Source: Odiellus spinosus (taxonomy: Eukaryota > Arthropoda > Arachnida > Opiliones > Phalangiidae). From it: a stretch of 64,000 nt of DNA. Shown here in pieces: positions 12,350 to 27,300 of the stretch. The position numbers were made by a program, and so were the translations under genes. The DNA lies in the NCBI GenBank assembly GCA_963920705.1, contig OY987231.1:18205024-18269023 (forward strand). The letters are read 5' to 3'. Under the pieces are notes generated by a model. It was not told the origin of the DNA and searched no databases. It worked only from the letters and a program-made list of their open reading frames with translations. The number at the start of each line of letters is the position of its first letter. Within the stretch, counting starts at the first letter, position 1.

Positions 12350-15300
12350 GAGCTAGAGCTAGAGGAAGAGAAACTCTACCGAACGCTATATACAGTCCGT
12401 ATCAGTCCGAGTTTTCAGTGTGTTAGAAGCTATCGGGCTTTCTTTCATCCCTATTATAGAATTGGTTATAATCTCTGAGATATAGAAGATATATGTAACT
12501 CTGAACGTGTTGAAAACCCAAATGGTACGGTTATAGCCGGCGACCGTTTCTCTCTAGTAGTTTTCTCTTTTCTACAAGCTGTATATATTTTCACATTTGT
12601 CTCTGGTAGAATTGGGGACCCCTCGCCTTTTCGGGTCTAGTAGGATGGGACGCCCGAGTTTTCGCTTAGGGAATTAATATAACCCCCTACATATATACCG
12701 GGTGTATCAGCCAGTCTATAATCATTTGTTTGTGATGATTATGGATAATAGCAGAATACACTGATGTCAGGAAATAGTTGAGTATATAGCGCCATATATT
12801 ATATAAAATGATTCTTAAGAAATCATTACGCGATCTTAAGTTATGAAAGTAATTAGGGTATAACAATTAACGTTTTACACTTAGATGAAAACGTTTGGCC
12901 TACACAGCACCTACTACACCCAAAACTGAAGAACCAGGTTCTTAAACATCAATCTTTAGACGTATAAGCATAGTCTCCCTTTCCATAGTCTCCATGGTTC
13001 TGTAAATATGTTTTTTAATGCAAAACACTTGGCTATTTAAGTCAAAAAACTTTTTAAGTTCTCACGCTAGTGAAGTCATGCGAATTCTCCATAAATGTTT
13101 AAATAAATCAAACTGATGACTTTCACTGATTAACGTACAAGCCTTTCTTTGTGAAAGATCCCCAAAATATTAAGCATCAGTGCTAAACTTCACTGATATC
13201 AATTACCCTGGTGGTGAGATTAGAAAACGACTGTGAACTCCGCAAATTGGGGGAGGTTCTACTTCCTTCAATTTGGGTTTATATACAAGTACCCCGCAAC
13301 CATATCTCGCCAATCTGTTAATCGAATTCAGCATGCGTTTGTTTTTTTTCCCCTTCATTGAAATTCATATCACGAGTCCTTATTACAAACATTACAAATA
13401 TGTTTATGCCCATCCCTTAATCGGTGCAATTTGGGTATAAAACCTGGTATGGGCGGCTCTTGGACTCGATGTAACACCCTGTATTCATTTATAACTGTGT
13501 ACACACTATTTTCATCTCATCGCTTCTCTTATTGGCGAGTGTTATAATACTGGCCTCGCATTTTGGGTATCTATACTACCCGGGATAAGTTCCTTTGCAC
13601 CCAATGTAACGTTTATCTAAAATGATGCAGGCTCGAGATTATTACTAGCTAGGATCCTGGAGGGAGGGATAAAAAGATGGAGGGAGTTAGAATATGAACG
13701 AATAGGAAGTGGCGTTTCCTGTCGTATCTGATAGTACGTAAACTTTCTTAATTATTTACCGACGTTTCGTTTGTAATGAGTTAGGCTTCGTTTATAATGA
13801 GTTAGACTTATTTTGTAACTTGCTCCGGTAACGCCTCTTAATAAGTATAGTTAAGTTTAATTTAAAAGCTATTGTGAAGAGTTTGATGCTTTTTGTAGTT
13901 TTGAATTCGGAATTTGATTTTTAATTAGAAGGTTAAAGTTTAATGAGTCAAAGGAAGTCATTAAGTATTTATTTTTATCTTAATAAGGCTTAACACAAGT
14001 ATATGTATACCATTCCATAATCTTGTAAGGATTCAGAGGGTATAGCCAAAATGCTATATAAATCTGCGTGACCTATGACCTAACCCTCGTCACTGTTAAT
14101 GAAACGTCCTTTCGTTCAACGACGTTTCATTAACTTCTGTTAATAAATTTGGACACGCAACCTTAATCACTAAACGATATATATATCTGTAGCGAACTAG
14201 CGTATGAGAAGAAAAATTTTAAGGGGGCGAATTCTGGCGCCGAGAGGTCCTTTAACGTATATAAATCACCTTCCTCTTACAAATTACATTTATTTTGTAC
14301 GAGAGAGGCTATTTGGTAACCCAATTAACGCATTCGCTACTAATTGGATCTCTACTACGCGTCGTCAGTACACGTTCCATAACCTAATAGGAACGGCACC
14401 TGCCAATATTATTGACCCCACTTAACCCTGTACGCTTTATTGGCATCTATAGCTAGACATCGGACTGTCTGTGGGAATTTAGACGCTAGGGAACACTTAG
14501 GGCGCGCTTTTCATCTCCTCGTGGCCCGTCTTTAAAAGCGTAACTTCTATAGTCACTTCGCACTCTTCTATTTCTCTCTTTCTCTCTCTCAGTCCAACAC
14601 TTATATTCTTTTTATTTTTGCGCTCCGGTTCCGAGAGTCCTCCTCTTTCCCTTTCCTCGCGAGTAGATCTGAAATTGGCCCCCTCGCTATCATTCTATAC
14701 CGGTTCTAGTCGATAGGAATCAATACAACCATTTCCCCCCTCTAACTCACCCCCCTCTTTTAAAGAGAGCGTGAAATGCGATATCTAGGGATTGTTATTT
14801 AAATCGATCATTAGAAACAATTAAGAATATATTTAATTTACAACTTTGTTAAGCCACCAAATATTTAAATTAGTTTTCTGAGTTTATTATCAATATGAAA
14901 TTGGTGATATTCTTAGCGAGCTAATATTTAAATTTTGTTATTTAACTAAAAATTATCAAGATACATTTTTCTGGGATTTAATTATTTTTTGGAATATTTT
15001 AACTCTTCTAATAAAAAAATGCGTTTTACTCTTCGTCATAATCTCTGAAGCGTATTTACGAAGTTTCCCAAATTTTATTAGGCTGTATCGAACAACAATA
15101 CGCCAAAAATGTTCACTAAATATATGATTTAACTATCTAGGGATAATTGTTCCATTTGGTTATTTTCTATAGAAATAAGACCCCATTTAATGGCTCCAAC
15201 TTTTAGAAATGAGCCAAAGTTGGTTCGAAAAGTGAAATTCTGATATCTACGATAAAACGAGAATGCTGATCTATATGAATATATTATCTATAATTATCTA

Positions 15301-18300
15301 AATACTGAGAAATAGGTGCTCAAGAACCTGGGAATACAGCATTAACCTCAGGTACCATCCTCACATACTTTGTGGACAAAATTCGTCTAGCTATCTCACT
15401 TCTCTAAAAAGTACTAAGATGCACTCTAACGTTTCATTTTTCTTCTGACATTAATTTGTTGTTCCACGCGAATAATTTCCGATTTTTCTGACATACTATT
15501 TTTGATTTAAAACTTTCACTATATAATCTATATCAATTCGAGCATGTATTTTCGATATTTTTGCTCCCAACTTCTTAGGTACATTAATGGGTTATCGGTC
15601 ATAGAGATAACTGTTGGTATAGGTTCATATATACTGTTAATTTTAATTGGGATTGACCTATAGGATAGACTATAGTCTTACAATTATAGCATTAACATCA
15701 CCATATATGTATAATAGAAATATTATGCTGTATTTCTCCTGGAAGATTGAGCTTCGTTTTCAAATACTTTAAATTGTTGTCATTATTACTGGGTCTGGAA
15801 ATATTAGTTAATTATTAATTAAAAGACTAATTATAAATGCAGTTGTTTTAAACTTTTATTTTTCGGAATCATATTTCTGACCGTGGTCCTTTCTTAAGCC
15901 GAAATGTTTTAAATTTAAATTGAGTCTGAAGATGTTAAAAGGAAAATTATTAGCAAATGACTCTACATTGGTAAATCAAATAGGAGCATGATAAACACCA
16001 GAAAAGGTGGAGAAATTTAAATATTCACAACTAAATGCTTTCACCTTCGTTTCTAGCTGCCCATCGCTCATAAATTTAAATTTGAATGGCCTACAAATGA
16101 TGTAGAATTATAATAAAGACGCAAATTTATGGTGCGGGCTAACACGCGCAGTATGTCTTCCGGACCATTTAAAATTAACCATTTGGCTCCTATATCCACT
16201 TATCTTCTTCTGATATCACTTTATCTGAATTTCTAAATTTTACTAATAATTTGCGTCATCCAAATTGATTACGAAGGGTTCTATTTATCTTCCCTTTATA
16301 TAAACCTCCAACTTTTCTATTCCCTCCAGTATTTCGCTCGATCCCCTCGGTTCTTTGGTCTGGGCTACATATGGTCCATTGTTAACCGCCATTAACTATA
16401 CTCTGAACTCTCTTCCACCCCCCTCTTTTTTACCATCCCTCCCACCTTCCTTTTGTTTATTGATTTGCTTTAAAGTTGCAGCACGTTGAGAAATATGGGA
16501 TATCGGCTTTGTTTTCGATATAGGTTTGGGCTTATTCTCGCGATACTCGGAGCAATTTGCAATAACTATTTTTTAACTCTGATTTGGTTTTACTTTGCGT
16601 ATCATTCCGCCTTAGATTTAATCATTTTGCGAATTGTTTTTGAACTGTAGTATCACGTATGGGTGTGTTTGATTTTTTTTCTTCCTACAGTTTTTTGTTT
16701 TTTATTTTCCCTCGTGTGTTCTGTGAGGATTCGAAAGATGTGTGGGCTTATACTCCATTAGTAAATACTTTCAAAGTGTTTTGAATCGTTTTTCGTTGTT
16801 TTATTTATACGACCTCTCTATTTCGTATATTATTTTGGTCGTCTGTTTTGTGTACATTAATATTGTTTGGGCGTAATATCATTTATTTTGCTTCGTAGAA
16901 ATATTTGTTGATAAATATATATATATAGTTTCAAAGACAATATCAAGTTCTTATATTTTATTATTGGTACCAGAAGGAGATAATAAGAGAAGTAAGACAT
17001 TTATCTAGATAATAAGACAAACCTTAGAGAGTTTATCAAATTCTTTGGTGATTAATAAAGCAGGAAAGCATGCCAACCATACAAAGTCTCTGGTTACACA
17101 ACTATAGCTTATTAATGAAATTTAAACTCTTCAGGTGGAATAAGTATGAAAAAGCGCGCAAAAATAGAATCTTAAGCAGGGACGGAAATAAGAAAATTTT
17201 GTTATTGGACAAATATCCAGTAGCCCCCCCTTAAAAATTCAAAAGTTATCGGACAATTAACAAAATTACCAGACAATGCTACATTTCCTGTATTATAAAG
17301 TACAGTTTTCATGGTCGCTTGTAGCGGACAATTTTAGCGAGCGTTTTCAAGTTCCGGGGGTCCTCCTAGCGGAAGCGGGAAATATCTATTTCAAACAAAT
17401 CGGCGCGGAAAGTGAAAATCCGCTGAAATTTGTACTTCTCCGCGATTTATTTCGGCTTTAAAGGGAGAATGCAACCTAATTACAAGTGATTTTTTTTATC
17501 GATTCCTTATCGTTTAAATAGGCCTAATCCACCGATAAAAAGTTTACAATACAAAAATTAAACTAGAAATAAACTTAAAACTTACCCTGAAAATAGGCTT
17601 AGCGGGATTCATGGAGATCCTGAATCGCGTCCGTGTAAGGTCTAGCGACCAATGAGCAAAGGCCCGTCGTTCGCGCGAGATCTCCACGAGACTTACGTCG
17701 CGCGCGATTGGTTGCTAGACCTTACACGCGAGGAAATCAGGAGCTCCATGAATCCCACTAAGCCTATTTTCAGGGTAAGTTTTAAATTTATTTCTAGTTT
17801 AATATTTGTTTGTAAATTTTTTAAATAGTGGATTAGGCCTATTTAAACGATAAGGAAACGATAAAAAATCACTTGTTGTTAGGTTGCATCCTCCCTTTAA
17901 CAAGCATGAAAACGAAACACGCGTGTAGCTGAGGCGGATTTTTCGGTTTTTTACCCGCTACTAGCGAGCATGAAAATGGAGCTTTTAAAACCCTTTCAAA
18001 AAAAAAATGCTGACAGCACCAATTTGAATGATTATCAACGTATGATAATATGATGGCAATATCTTGTCAGAAAACATAAATCTTAAAATATAAGTTAACT
18101 CAGAAACAACAATTCTTCATTTTCTGAAGACGTATTCTTTTTTTTTTTTTATATTTAAAAAATTGAACTGTTTTTATTAATGATGGTCGGTATAAATAGG
18201 AAGTTCTTACTTTATAGCTAAGAGAAAGAAAAAAGCCTTCCCTTTCCAACTTTTATTTTTACACTACAAGATTTAATATATATGTATTCCTTCATCGTAA

Positions 18301-21300
18301 TTTCTCACTCGCTGAAAACTGAATTTGATTTTAACTTTAGCCGGGAATTCCCCAATCAACTTTATACTCTCCGAATACATCGCGTGTGTCTCGGATTATA
18401 TAAGGTTTTTGAGTTATGGTTCGATGCCTAACACAACCCCATATACATATTGGGTTTCGTCTCTTGTTCAACCCTTTCCTCGCTTCAATTTCTCTACGCT
18501 TTTAAATGGGGAAAGCAGACCGGCTTAGTAAAATATTAGGAAGTCAGCTAGTCAGTCCGAATTAGTCATTTGCTTAAATGATAGGTTTTCCCAATTGCCT
18601 CTTTAACGCATTCACTCGTTAATTACGATTTTTTTTTTCCTCCTTCCAGGGGAGAGGGACAGTTGTACCCTATAATTTTTATAGCCCAGTTTAAAATGAT
18701 TTTGGGAAAAATACGAATTGAAATTTTCAATTATATTCTTTCGTGTTGTGTTTTAATTTTAATTAGTTCGGTTAAAAGGATTATCCGCGATTTGTATAGC
18801 TATTTTAAAGTTGTAAAACCCAAAATAAGCTGCCCAAAGCTAGGCTATGTTCATATGAGCATATGACGAGGTAGACACTTGCCCAAACTTTAAAGGGAGA
18901 ATGAAATACCAAAACAACCTATTTTTAATCGATTAAGAATGATAAAATAATGAGAAAAACAATAATATAACTCACCAAAAATATTTCGTTATTTTATAAT
19001 CAATTTCCAAAGTTCCGATGCTAAGCCTAGGCTACTTAGCTCGGAGAACTAGGCTAGCACGACCTGTATTTTTTTAATACAGGCTGTTGTCGCCAATCAC
19101 GAGCGAGTACGCGTATTTTAAAATTACGCGTACTCGCTCGTGATTGGCGACTAGATCAGACGGGAATATTAAAAAAATACGGCTCGTGCTCGCCTAGTTC
19201 GCCGAGCTAGGCAGCCAAGGCTTAGCATCTGCAAGTTTCGGAACTTTGGAAATTGATTATAAAATATCGAAATATTTTTGGTGAGTTATATTATTGTTTT
19301 TCTCATTATTTTAGCATTATTAATCGATTAAAAATAGGTTGTTTTGGCCTTTCATTCTCCCTTTAAAGGAAATGTTCTAATTCGTAAGAAGAAATTAAAC
19401 TAATTGGAAATGATTTGAATGGGTTGAATCCTGAAAGGTTAAACCATTTTTTAAGTATGATATATTTTTAATGAACCTTCTAGAGCTCTAAATAAGATAG
19501 ACTCAAGAAACTACCGAAAAAATATTTTTAATAAGGTTAAAGGTCGATCATAGGCAAAAATATAACCCATAAAAATATTCCGGCCGAGGAGATATTAATC
19601 TGATTTAAGCATACATCAATTTAATTTAAGATTGGAGGAATAAAGATAAGGGATCACTGACTATTTCAGTGTTTGCAGGTTTAAGTTGGGTACCATGTAC
19701 TCCTAGGCTCACGCATACATGTCATACACTGTGCATACAATTTGATGCTGAAGGTAACCATTCTGAGATTCATAAAAACCGATTTAATTTGAGCTGATTA
19801 ACTTCATTCCTTTATTATATCGCAATAAATTCGTTTTAAACAATCACTATATTGTATAACAATTGTGCCAACGACAGCGTTTCTCGACGATTGCCTTAAA
19901 CCTTACAAATTGTTTAACGCGATGTAAGTTCCATATACGATATATACGCCATACCATACGTAGGTCAGGTTTTGAACTAATTGCAATTCCCTCGGCTTCT
20001 TGGGCTCATTATTGCCAGATTAAGGTTTAGTCGAGGAGAAGGCCTTTGCTTTCGGGTTTTTTTTTTTTCTTTCCTCCTCGTTTCTCTCCCACTCTTGCAG
20101 CGGCGTGTTTGTCGCTTCCGTGAACAACGAGGCGTTTGCCGTTAATACCTAGACAATTCTCCAGCATTCCTGCGGTCACTTTGGTTGGCCGGCACTTCAG
20201 TAGGTACTGGAATTCCACTTCAGCTCGCCATTTACTCTTAATGCTGGAAGAAACAACTAGGATCCCGCGGCCTCTCCAATATCCACTAGGCCGGAACCAA
20301 TGAAGTTGAAGCTGGAAAAGACTGATATTCTTTACGAATGACGTCATCTCTAGTTATATCGAACGTTGTCGCGGCGGGCGTTAGTAATTTTCTTGCCTCT
20401 ATCTCGTCAGGAGATTCTCTAGAACCGTAGACTAAAAATATTGCGGTTTTTCTCTCGTCAAGGGTAATTAAGCCCAAAAATACAACCGCTTCTTAATTAC
20501 ATCGGCGACAGACTATAAAAAAACTCTTCTTTTGAAGGTTCTACGTACGCCGCCCACGCATCCTCTCTCCCCTCTCCTTGGAAAATTAAGTATACGATTA
20601 AGCAAGCTTATTTTCCTTTTACGAATAATTGAAGCCTTCTTAAAATAGGTGACGTAGGCTTTTATCCGAATTATATCAGAAGTTTATGAAAACTCAAACG
20701 CGGAAGAAGTTTCACGCACATTGATGCTCGACCGGTAAAACACTTCTACAGGCGCTCGTAAGGAATGCATTAGCATAGCTGCCCCTGTATTCTAGCTTTA
20801 TATAGAATCATATTTCATTCTAAATTGTTAATCATTTGAATTAATTCTTTTAATTTTATGAAAAGCCTAATTTAATAAAATTCATAGAAGTTCGAAAATT
20901 GTAACGGCATAGCTTTAAAACTTCGCATATTATTAGAATATTTTATATCGAATAAGTTATTTTTCAAAATAATGCACTTTATGGAGCTGAGAAAAAATTA
21001 TTTTCAATTCATTAATGCTCAGACACGAATAAAAATATTTGAGCTGTTTCGAATACGTTTTACCAGAGGTATATAACCCCTTCCGGGGGGAAGTATGAAA
21101 GCCCCTATACTACCAATGCTAAAAATCACGAACAACAAGAGCCCGCTGCTGACTATCTAGGCCACTAGCTCGCGCTGGACTTCTCAATGTCGCTACTCTA
21201 GTAAATGGTCTTTGTATAAACAAGACGGCTCGATTTGTGTTTAGAACTTCCTGTCTCAGGAGTCAGGCTGTCTGCTAAAATGGAGTCGAAGGTTGACTTC

Positions 21301-24300
21301 AGCTCGCAAGTTCCGGAAGTGTGCGTAGGGAAAGTTTAGTGAGGTTCAAAATGGTGTAACTATTTTTTGGGAGTAAAGCGGTGTGTCGATCCGCCGCGAT
21401 TTACGCCGGGCACTTGTTGTTCGTCGATTTTGCCTACCTTTCATACTTCCCCCCGAAGGGGGTTATTATATACCTCTGGTTTTACCCAATTTACATAATC
21501 AATCTTCTTTTTTCCCTTAAAATTCCTGATTAACTCCCAGTTATTTACTATCATGAACCTCGATTTGAATACTTCATCGTTCTAAAGGAAAATTAGTTTT
21601 TTTCAGTTATAGGTCAGTGCGATATCTTACAGAATATGCAAATTTTAGAGTTATACCTTAATTCAAAAGGCTAAAAATAGAAACCTTCATGATGAAAGTC
21701 TAGCTTTTGAACTTTCTGAAATCTTTGGTTGAAATAAAGGAAGAAAACGTCTTTTTTTACTTTTCTTTCGAGAAACTTGTTTTTTTCGTCTATGAGTTTA
21801 GTAGCATCTTTTTCAATCAGCTTTGTTTATCCTCGATTTCCTTATACTAACATTTATTTTGCTTTGAGAAGGTATCCAAGATTGAAAGCCGTTTTAAAAG
21901 ACTAGACCTAGTCTTAATAAATCTCGTTTGTAGATAAATTTTATTTTGATTATCTAGTTGCCTAAGAGCGTTAAAATAAGACGTTTTTGTCCAAAGTTGA
22001 AATTATTGAAGATGATTAACAATTTTTGCCAAAATAAGACGCTTTATTGTGATTGGACGTCAAATACGTGGATTATGACTAATCTTAAGAACGATTAAAA
22101 ATAATTAAAATGATTAAAAATGCCATAATGATCGAGAATAATTGTATTCTATTCTTAATTCTCAAGTATTCATAATCATAATTTATTCTAAATTTTCATT
22201 TAGTATAAATTCTTAACAGTCATTTGAGCAAAATTCTCGTCAACACTGAGATGTTAAACACTTAGCTGCATAAATAACCTTCAGAATAGTCTAATATGCT
22301 TACTTCATTGACAGAGGTATATACTTCATTCCTTCTCAGCTATACTTAATCATTTGTGACGTACAAGATCTCTATTATCGTTGATATTTATTCCGTAAGG
22401 TATAATTACACCATAGGCTGTAATTGCAGTTACGTAATCGCGTAATTTATCCGATCTGGTATATATACTCCATTGTCAGAAAGAGCTAAGACATTGTAAT
22501 TCCACGGCTAAGTAAAATTAACCTCCTTATTTATTTACCTATTTTCAGGTAATTTGTTTAAATTTGTAGCTCTCAATGAGCTCTGTTGCGTGATATACAT
22601 CTGGAGGAAAAAAACTGAAGAAAAAGGCCCAACAAAAAAATCATTTTTTACCCTAGTATATATATATATACAGGCTTAAGATGTTTGATAGGGCATCTAC
22701 TTGCTAAAAGGCCTGGCGCTTCGCTTCGGGCGTTATTTTAGCTTCCGTTTGGGTTCTCCAGAAAGATTTATGTGATGCCAAGTCGTTTTTGTGTTACGAG
22801 TATAGTTCTTGAATACGCCTTACTAGTCTCCGATATTAATTTGTCTAGCGATCATATAGACAAGTAAACAGTCATTTGTAGTAGACGCGCTGTGATAAGC
22901 CATATAATTTCTTCTAGTTTTTTTTATGGGGTCTGGGATGGGGATCTAATAGTCTCCTTACTTGCTGTTTCTTACAAGCTTATTGTCGTTTATGGGTTTA
23001 TAGTTTAGGCCTAACAAAACATATTGACTGTAACGATATTTAGTTGTGCTTTAACTTAAGACGTGTGGGTTTATCTCTGTTTTATAACCTTTTTAGTGTT
23101 TATAAACATTTATAATTATATATTTATATTATTTTAATAATTAAATGGATTGATACTTCATTGTGTAAATCTGAAACACTTCAATTTGTTCAACCCATTT
23201 GCTAATTTAGGTTTAAATCATCTCTCAATTTAAATAACGATGACCAATAAATGACCCAAACTTTCAAAATTATAAATTCGGATAAACTTAAATTCTTCAC
23301 AACATCGCTATAGATAAAAACGAGTTCTACAAAACATAATCATATTTGGAATAAACAATAATTGTTTGCTATATCCCACTTTAATTATTTAGATCATTTC
23401 TTAAAATAACCACGAAATATTTATATTATAACTGAAGATAAACACGAATTATTTACACCATCTCCTTAAGGTAAACACGAATTATTTACACCATCCCCTT
23501 GAGGTAAACACTATTTATTTACATTATCCCAGATCATATATGGGATAAACTCTAATTTTTCTCAGCATCCCTTCAAATAAACAAGAATACTTCAAATCGT
23601 CCCATTAAGATAAACACTAATTATACAGATCATCTCTAGGGATGAACTCCATTTCTTCACAGCATCCCCTTAAATAGACATAAATTATTTACGAGAGATT
23701 ATTCATCACTTAATATAAACCCAAACCAGAAAAGTCATTTAATTTTTTTCCTACATTATCCTTATAGAGATAAATATTGTCCAAACATTTCATCTTTTAG
23801 AGATAAATTAAAACTCTCCAGCAGAGCATCCTCTAAAAAAATCCTTAATCCCCTTATTTAGCACGAAATCCATCATCTTATCCCTTGAGATTTAAGAGCA
23901 ACTTATAATTCATAATCCTCTAATAATAAATAATTACCCTCATCATCGAAATTAAAACCAATCTGTGAGTAATGCTCGTAATTAGCCGACTCATTTCCGA
24001 AATTCTGATATTTTTTATGATTGAAAAAAAAGGATAAGAAATAAACTCCACTTATCATCATCTTCTTTAAATAAAATCAAATGATAAAGTTAGGGTACTC
24101 TATTTCGCCCCCCCCCCCCATATCTCGCACTTTCCCCTTTTTCCGTTTAACTGCGAACGTCGATTTATTCTCCTACTCTAAACGTTGAAAGACGACTCTC
24201 TTGACTCGACTGGTCAGCTTAACAAGCGAAGCCCTATTACGTGTCTGCCCCCACCGACCGTGCGCCTCTAGTTTCCTCTTCGACGTCATCCGAGAAAGAG

Positions 24301-27300
24301 TACAGACGTATGATGAGCTTTTTATTTACTCCTTAAGCGACGGTTCGGATCCGAGAAATCATTATTAATAGCAAACTACTCCATTAAGGTGCCGAGACCG
24401 ACTTTAATAATTTCTCAAAACCTCGAATCTCACCCACCTTCCCTAGTCTTAGTGCCTCGTTTTCTATACTTAGGGTCAAGTTGAGTTCTCAGTTCGTACA
24501 AAGGTGAATTCCACTCTCTTTCTACGGTTTACTTTTATTAGGAATTCAAGGAAGATGGTGCTTCTTACGCGGTGTTATTCCCATTCTCTAAAAACATCTA
24601 CAGACTCAGTCATAGTTTACAGTACATAGCTAGGTAGTTTTCGCTCTATTTACTTATGATTTCTTTTATTAGGGATAGAAGGGAGGTGTTTTTGTTAAAG
24701 AACTGAAATCACATGGTCTGTAGTTCTGACTAAATATCCTCTACACTATTTTTAGGCTTTGGTAATGAAATATTTGAAGCTCTCGAAGCGACCGGGTGTC
24801 TCCTCTTCACGTGGTTCGCTCTCCGTGCTTTACCCCGGTATCGTCTCTCTATATACCCCTGGTCGCCGGAAAATAATCATGGCTGCCACCCTCACCTCCT
24901 ATTGAGTCCATTACGAAGCGCGTTGGAGAGTAGAAGGGACCATTTCTCTTAGGCGAGCTAAGGGGGAAACCTACAGAAAACGTCAGCGTTCACTAGCGCG
25001 ACTTCCGTAAGGCCGCTTAGGAAAAATTATGGAGGACCCGGAACGATTTAGCCTGCCTGCCTGCCAAAAAAAAAAGGCGATCTTTATAGGGGGAGAGGTG
25101 GAAATGATGGCATCGGATTGTTTGTTCCTTCTTTCACGCTTATGGCATACTTGAAAGTTGGACGTCTTTTTGCAGGACACGATTGAAAATCTATGATGGA
25201 TATCATACCTAATAAATCACGCGGGAGATTCTATAGGGATTGACGAAAACGTTTTATATTAGAATTGTAGACAGATATGTTTAATAGGAGTCAATCGTAA
25301 ATATGTATTTTCACCACCTCCAATACAGCTTTTTTTTTTAGAGTAATAATTAATAAAAGCCTTACGTACTAATAATTAATAAAAGCCTTACGTACTAACT
25401 GGAACTATTGTATTACGTTTTGCTCAACCTTCCGACTTCCGCTGCAAAGTTTTAGTTAACCCTTTGTCTTTAGTGACCTTGATTGAAAAACGAGCACTGA
25501 CGTTCTTCGCTCGCGTGACGTCATCGAAATGAGATAGATATTCTCCCAATTGAGGCGCTTAAAAGACATTAAAAAAACCCCGATCGAGGCAACCTATTAT
25601 GCCGATATTGTTTTAGGATTTAGTTGGATTGGGCTGAGGTTTCTGAAGGGAAAAATAAAGCAAAAACTGCGAATTTTTCATCTTCTCTCTTTCCAATTTT
25701 CCAAGCATGCGAGAATTCCAACCCACTCCCTATAATCGAAATCGTTTCGAAACGAGGTTAGGGTAAGAAAAATTCGATAACGAACTGTATTTCTCAATCT
25801 TCCGTAGGAGTAAGAAAAGCTTTGTCAGTGCACGGGCTTCATATATTACCTAGCACGAATGACGACACGTGAATGTTTTGGATTAGCGTGAAACGCCCTC
25901 GAGTTGGGCGACTTCTTATTTTTTATCATCAGTCTCTATGTAGGGCTTCGCTCGAACTATATAGGGGTGTTGAAGGAGACAGCCTAGTTTTGTAGTCGAG
26001 TTTTTTTTTGTTCCTCTCCTATATTCCACCGCTTCTTTTGTCGGATATTCCACTTTATCGGTGTCGCCGAAGTCTCTCCCTCTCTTCCTTTTCTCACGAC
26101 TCACGAGTAGAACCTGCGTGGTTCCTTATTTTTATGTTAAGGGTTACTGACACATTTTTTTTTCGGAACATATAATAATCCTTACTTACTTCTTAAGGTA
26201 TTTGTGTAATTCTAAAGTCAAAAGCCTATTTTATTGAGGGAAGTCGACGTAAAATTATAACTGCTCCGGTGCTAAGAGGTATGGGGTAAGGGTCAGAGAC
26301 ACCTCAAATCTTTCAACAATTAATACCACGACATATTCGTCTTATTAATTGTATTAGTCTAAGCAATGGCAAACTTTTCAGTTTAGTAGTTTATGAATAA
26401 AATCTTGCTTGTCATTTCAAATTGTAGTTTTACAAAGAAAATAATTCTAATACATCGTAGCTGAATTTCGGCAAGCAAAACTTGATAAAAAAACATTTTA
26501 AATTTGTTTAAAAATTGATAATAAACGATTATAAACGATTCATGTGGTGAGAACTAACGATGAAATGTTAATTGAATAATGGGACAGACGTTCTTCCTCC
26601 ACTGGCACTTGATTAGGTCGATTTCGCGCGGCTTTTTTCGTAAAAGTACCTAATCCAAAAAGGCCTACGTCCTCTCGTATGAAAATTATCGTTAATTACT
26701 TTCCAAAATTAAACTAGGCCATATATCTATACACGTATTACCAGAGGTATATAATAACCCCCTTCGGGGGGAAGTATGAAAGCCCCTGTACTACCAATGC
26801 AAAAAATCACGAACAACAAGAGCCCGCTGCTGACTATCTAGGCCACTAGCTCGCGCTGGACTTCTCAATGTCGCTACTCTAGTAAATGGTCTTTGTATAA
26901 ACAAGACGGCTCGATTTGTGTTTAGAACTTCCTGTCTCAGGAGTCAGGCTGTCTGTTAAAATGGAGTCGAAGGTTGACTTCAGCTCGCGAGTTCCGGAAG
27001 TGTGCGTAGGGAAAATTTAGCGAGGTTCAAAATGGTGTAACTATTTTTTGGGAGTAAAGCGGTGTGTCGATCCGCCGCGATTTTCGCCGGGCACTTGTTG
27101 TTCGTCGATTTTGCCTACCTTTCATACTTCCCCCGAAGGGGGTTATTATATACCTCTGGTATTACCAATATATTTTCGACATTTTCATTTAGAAGTTACT
27201 TAAGAACGCGTCAACCCAGACTTGGTATAAAAATTTTAATATAATGTTTAATAATATGATAAAACGAAGAATATAATCTATAGGAATTCAAAAATAAAAA

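Noticed and set aside
12696..13493. Possible 800-bp mariner remnant bounded by TACCGGGTGTATC and GTAACACCCTGTA
   Set aside because: Only about eight terminal bases match as inverted repeats and no transposase-like translation is visible inside.
20027..20477. Overlapping minus-strand frames of 106 and 63 codons
   Set aside because: No recognisable domain, poly-lysine from a T-run, and no phase-matching neighbours.
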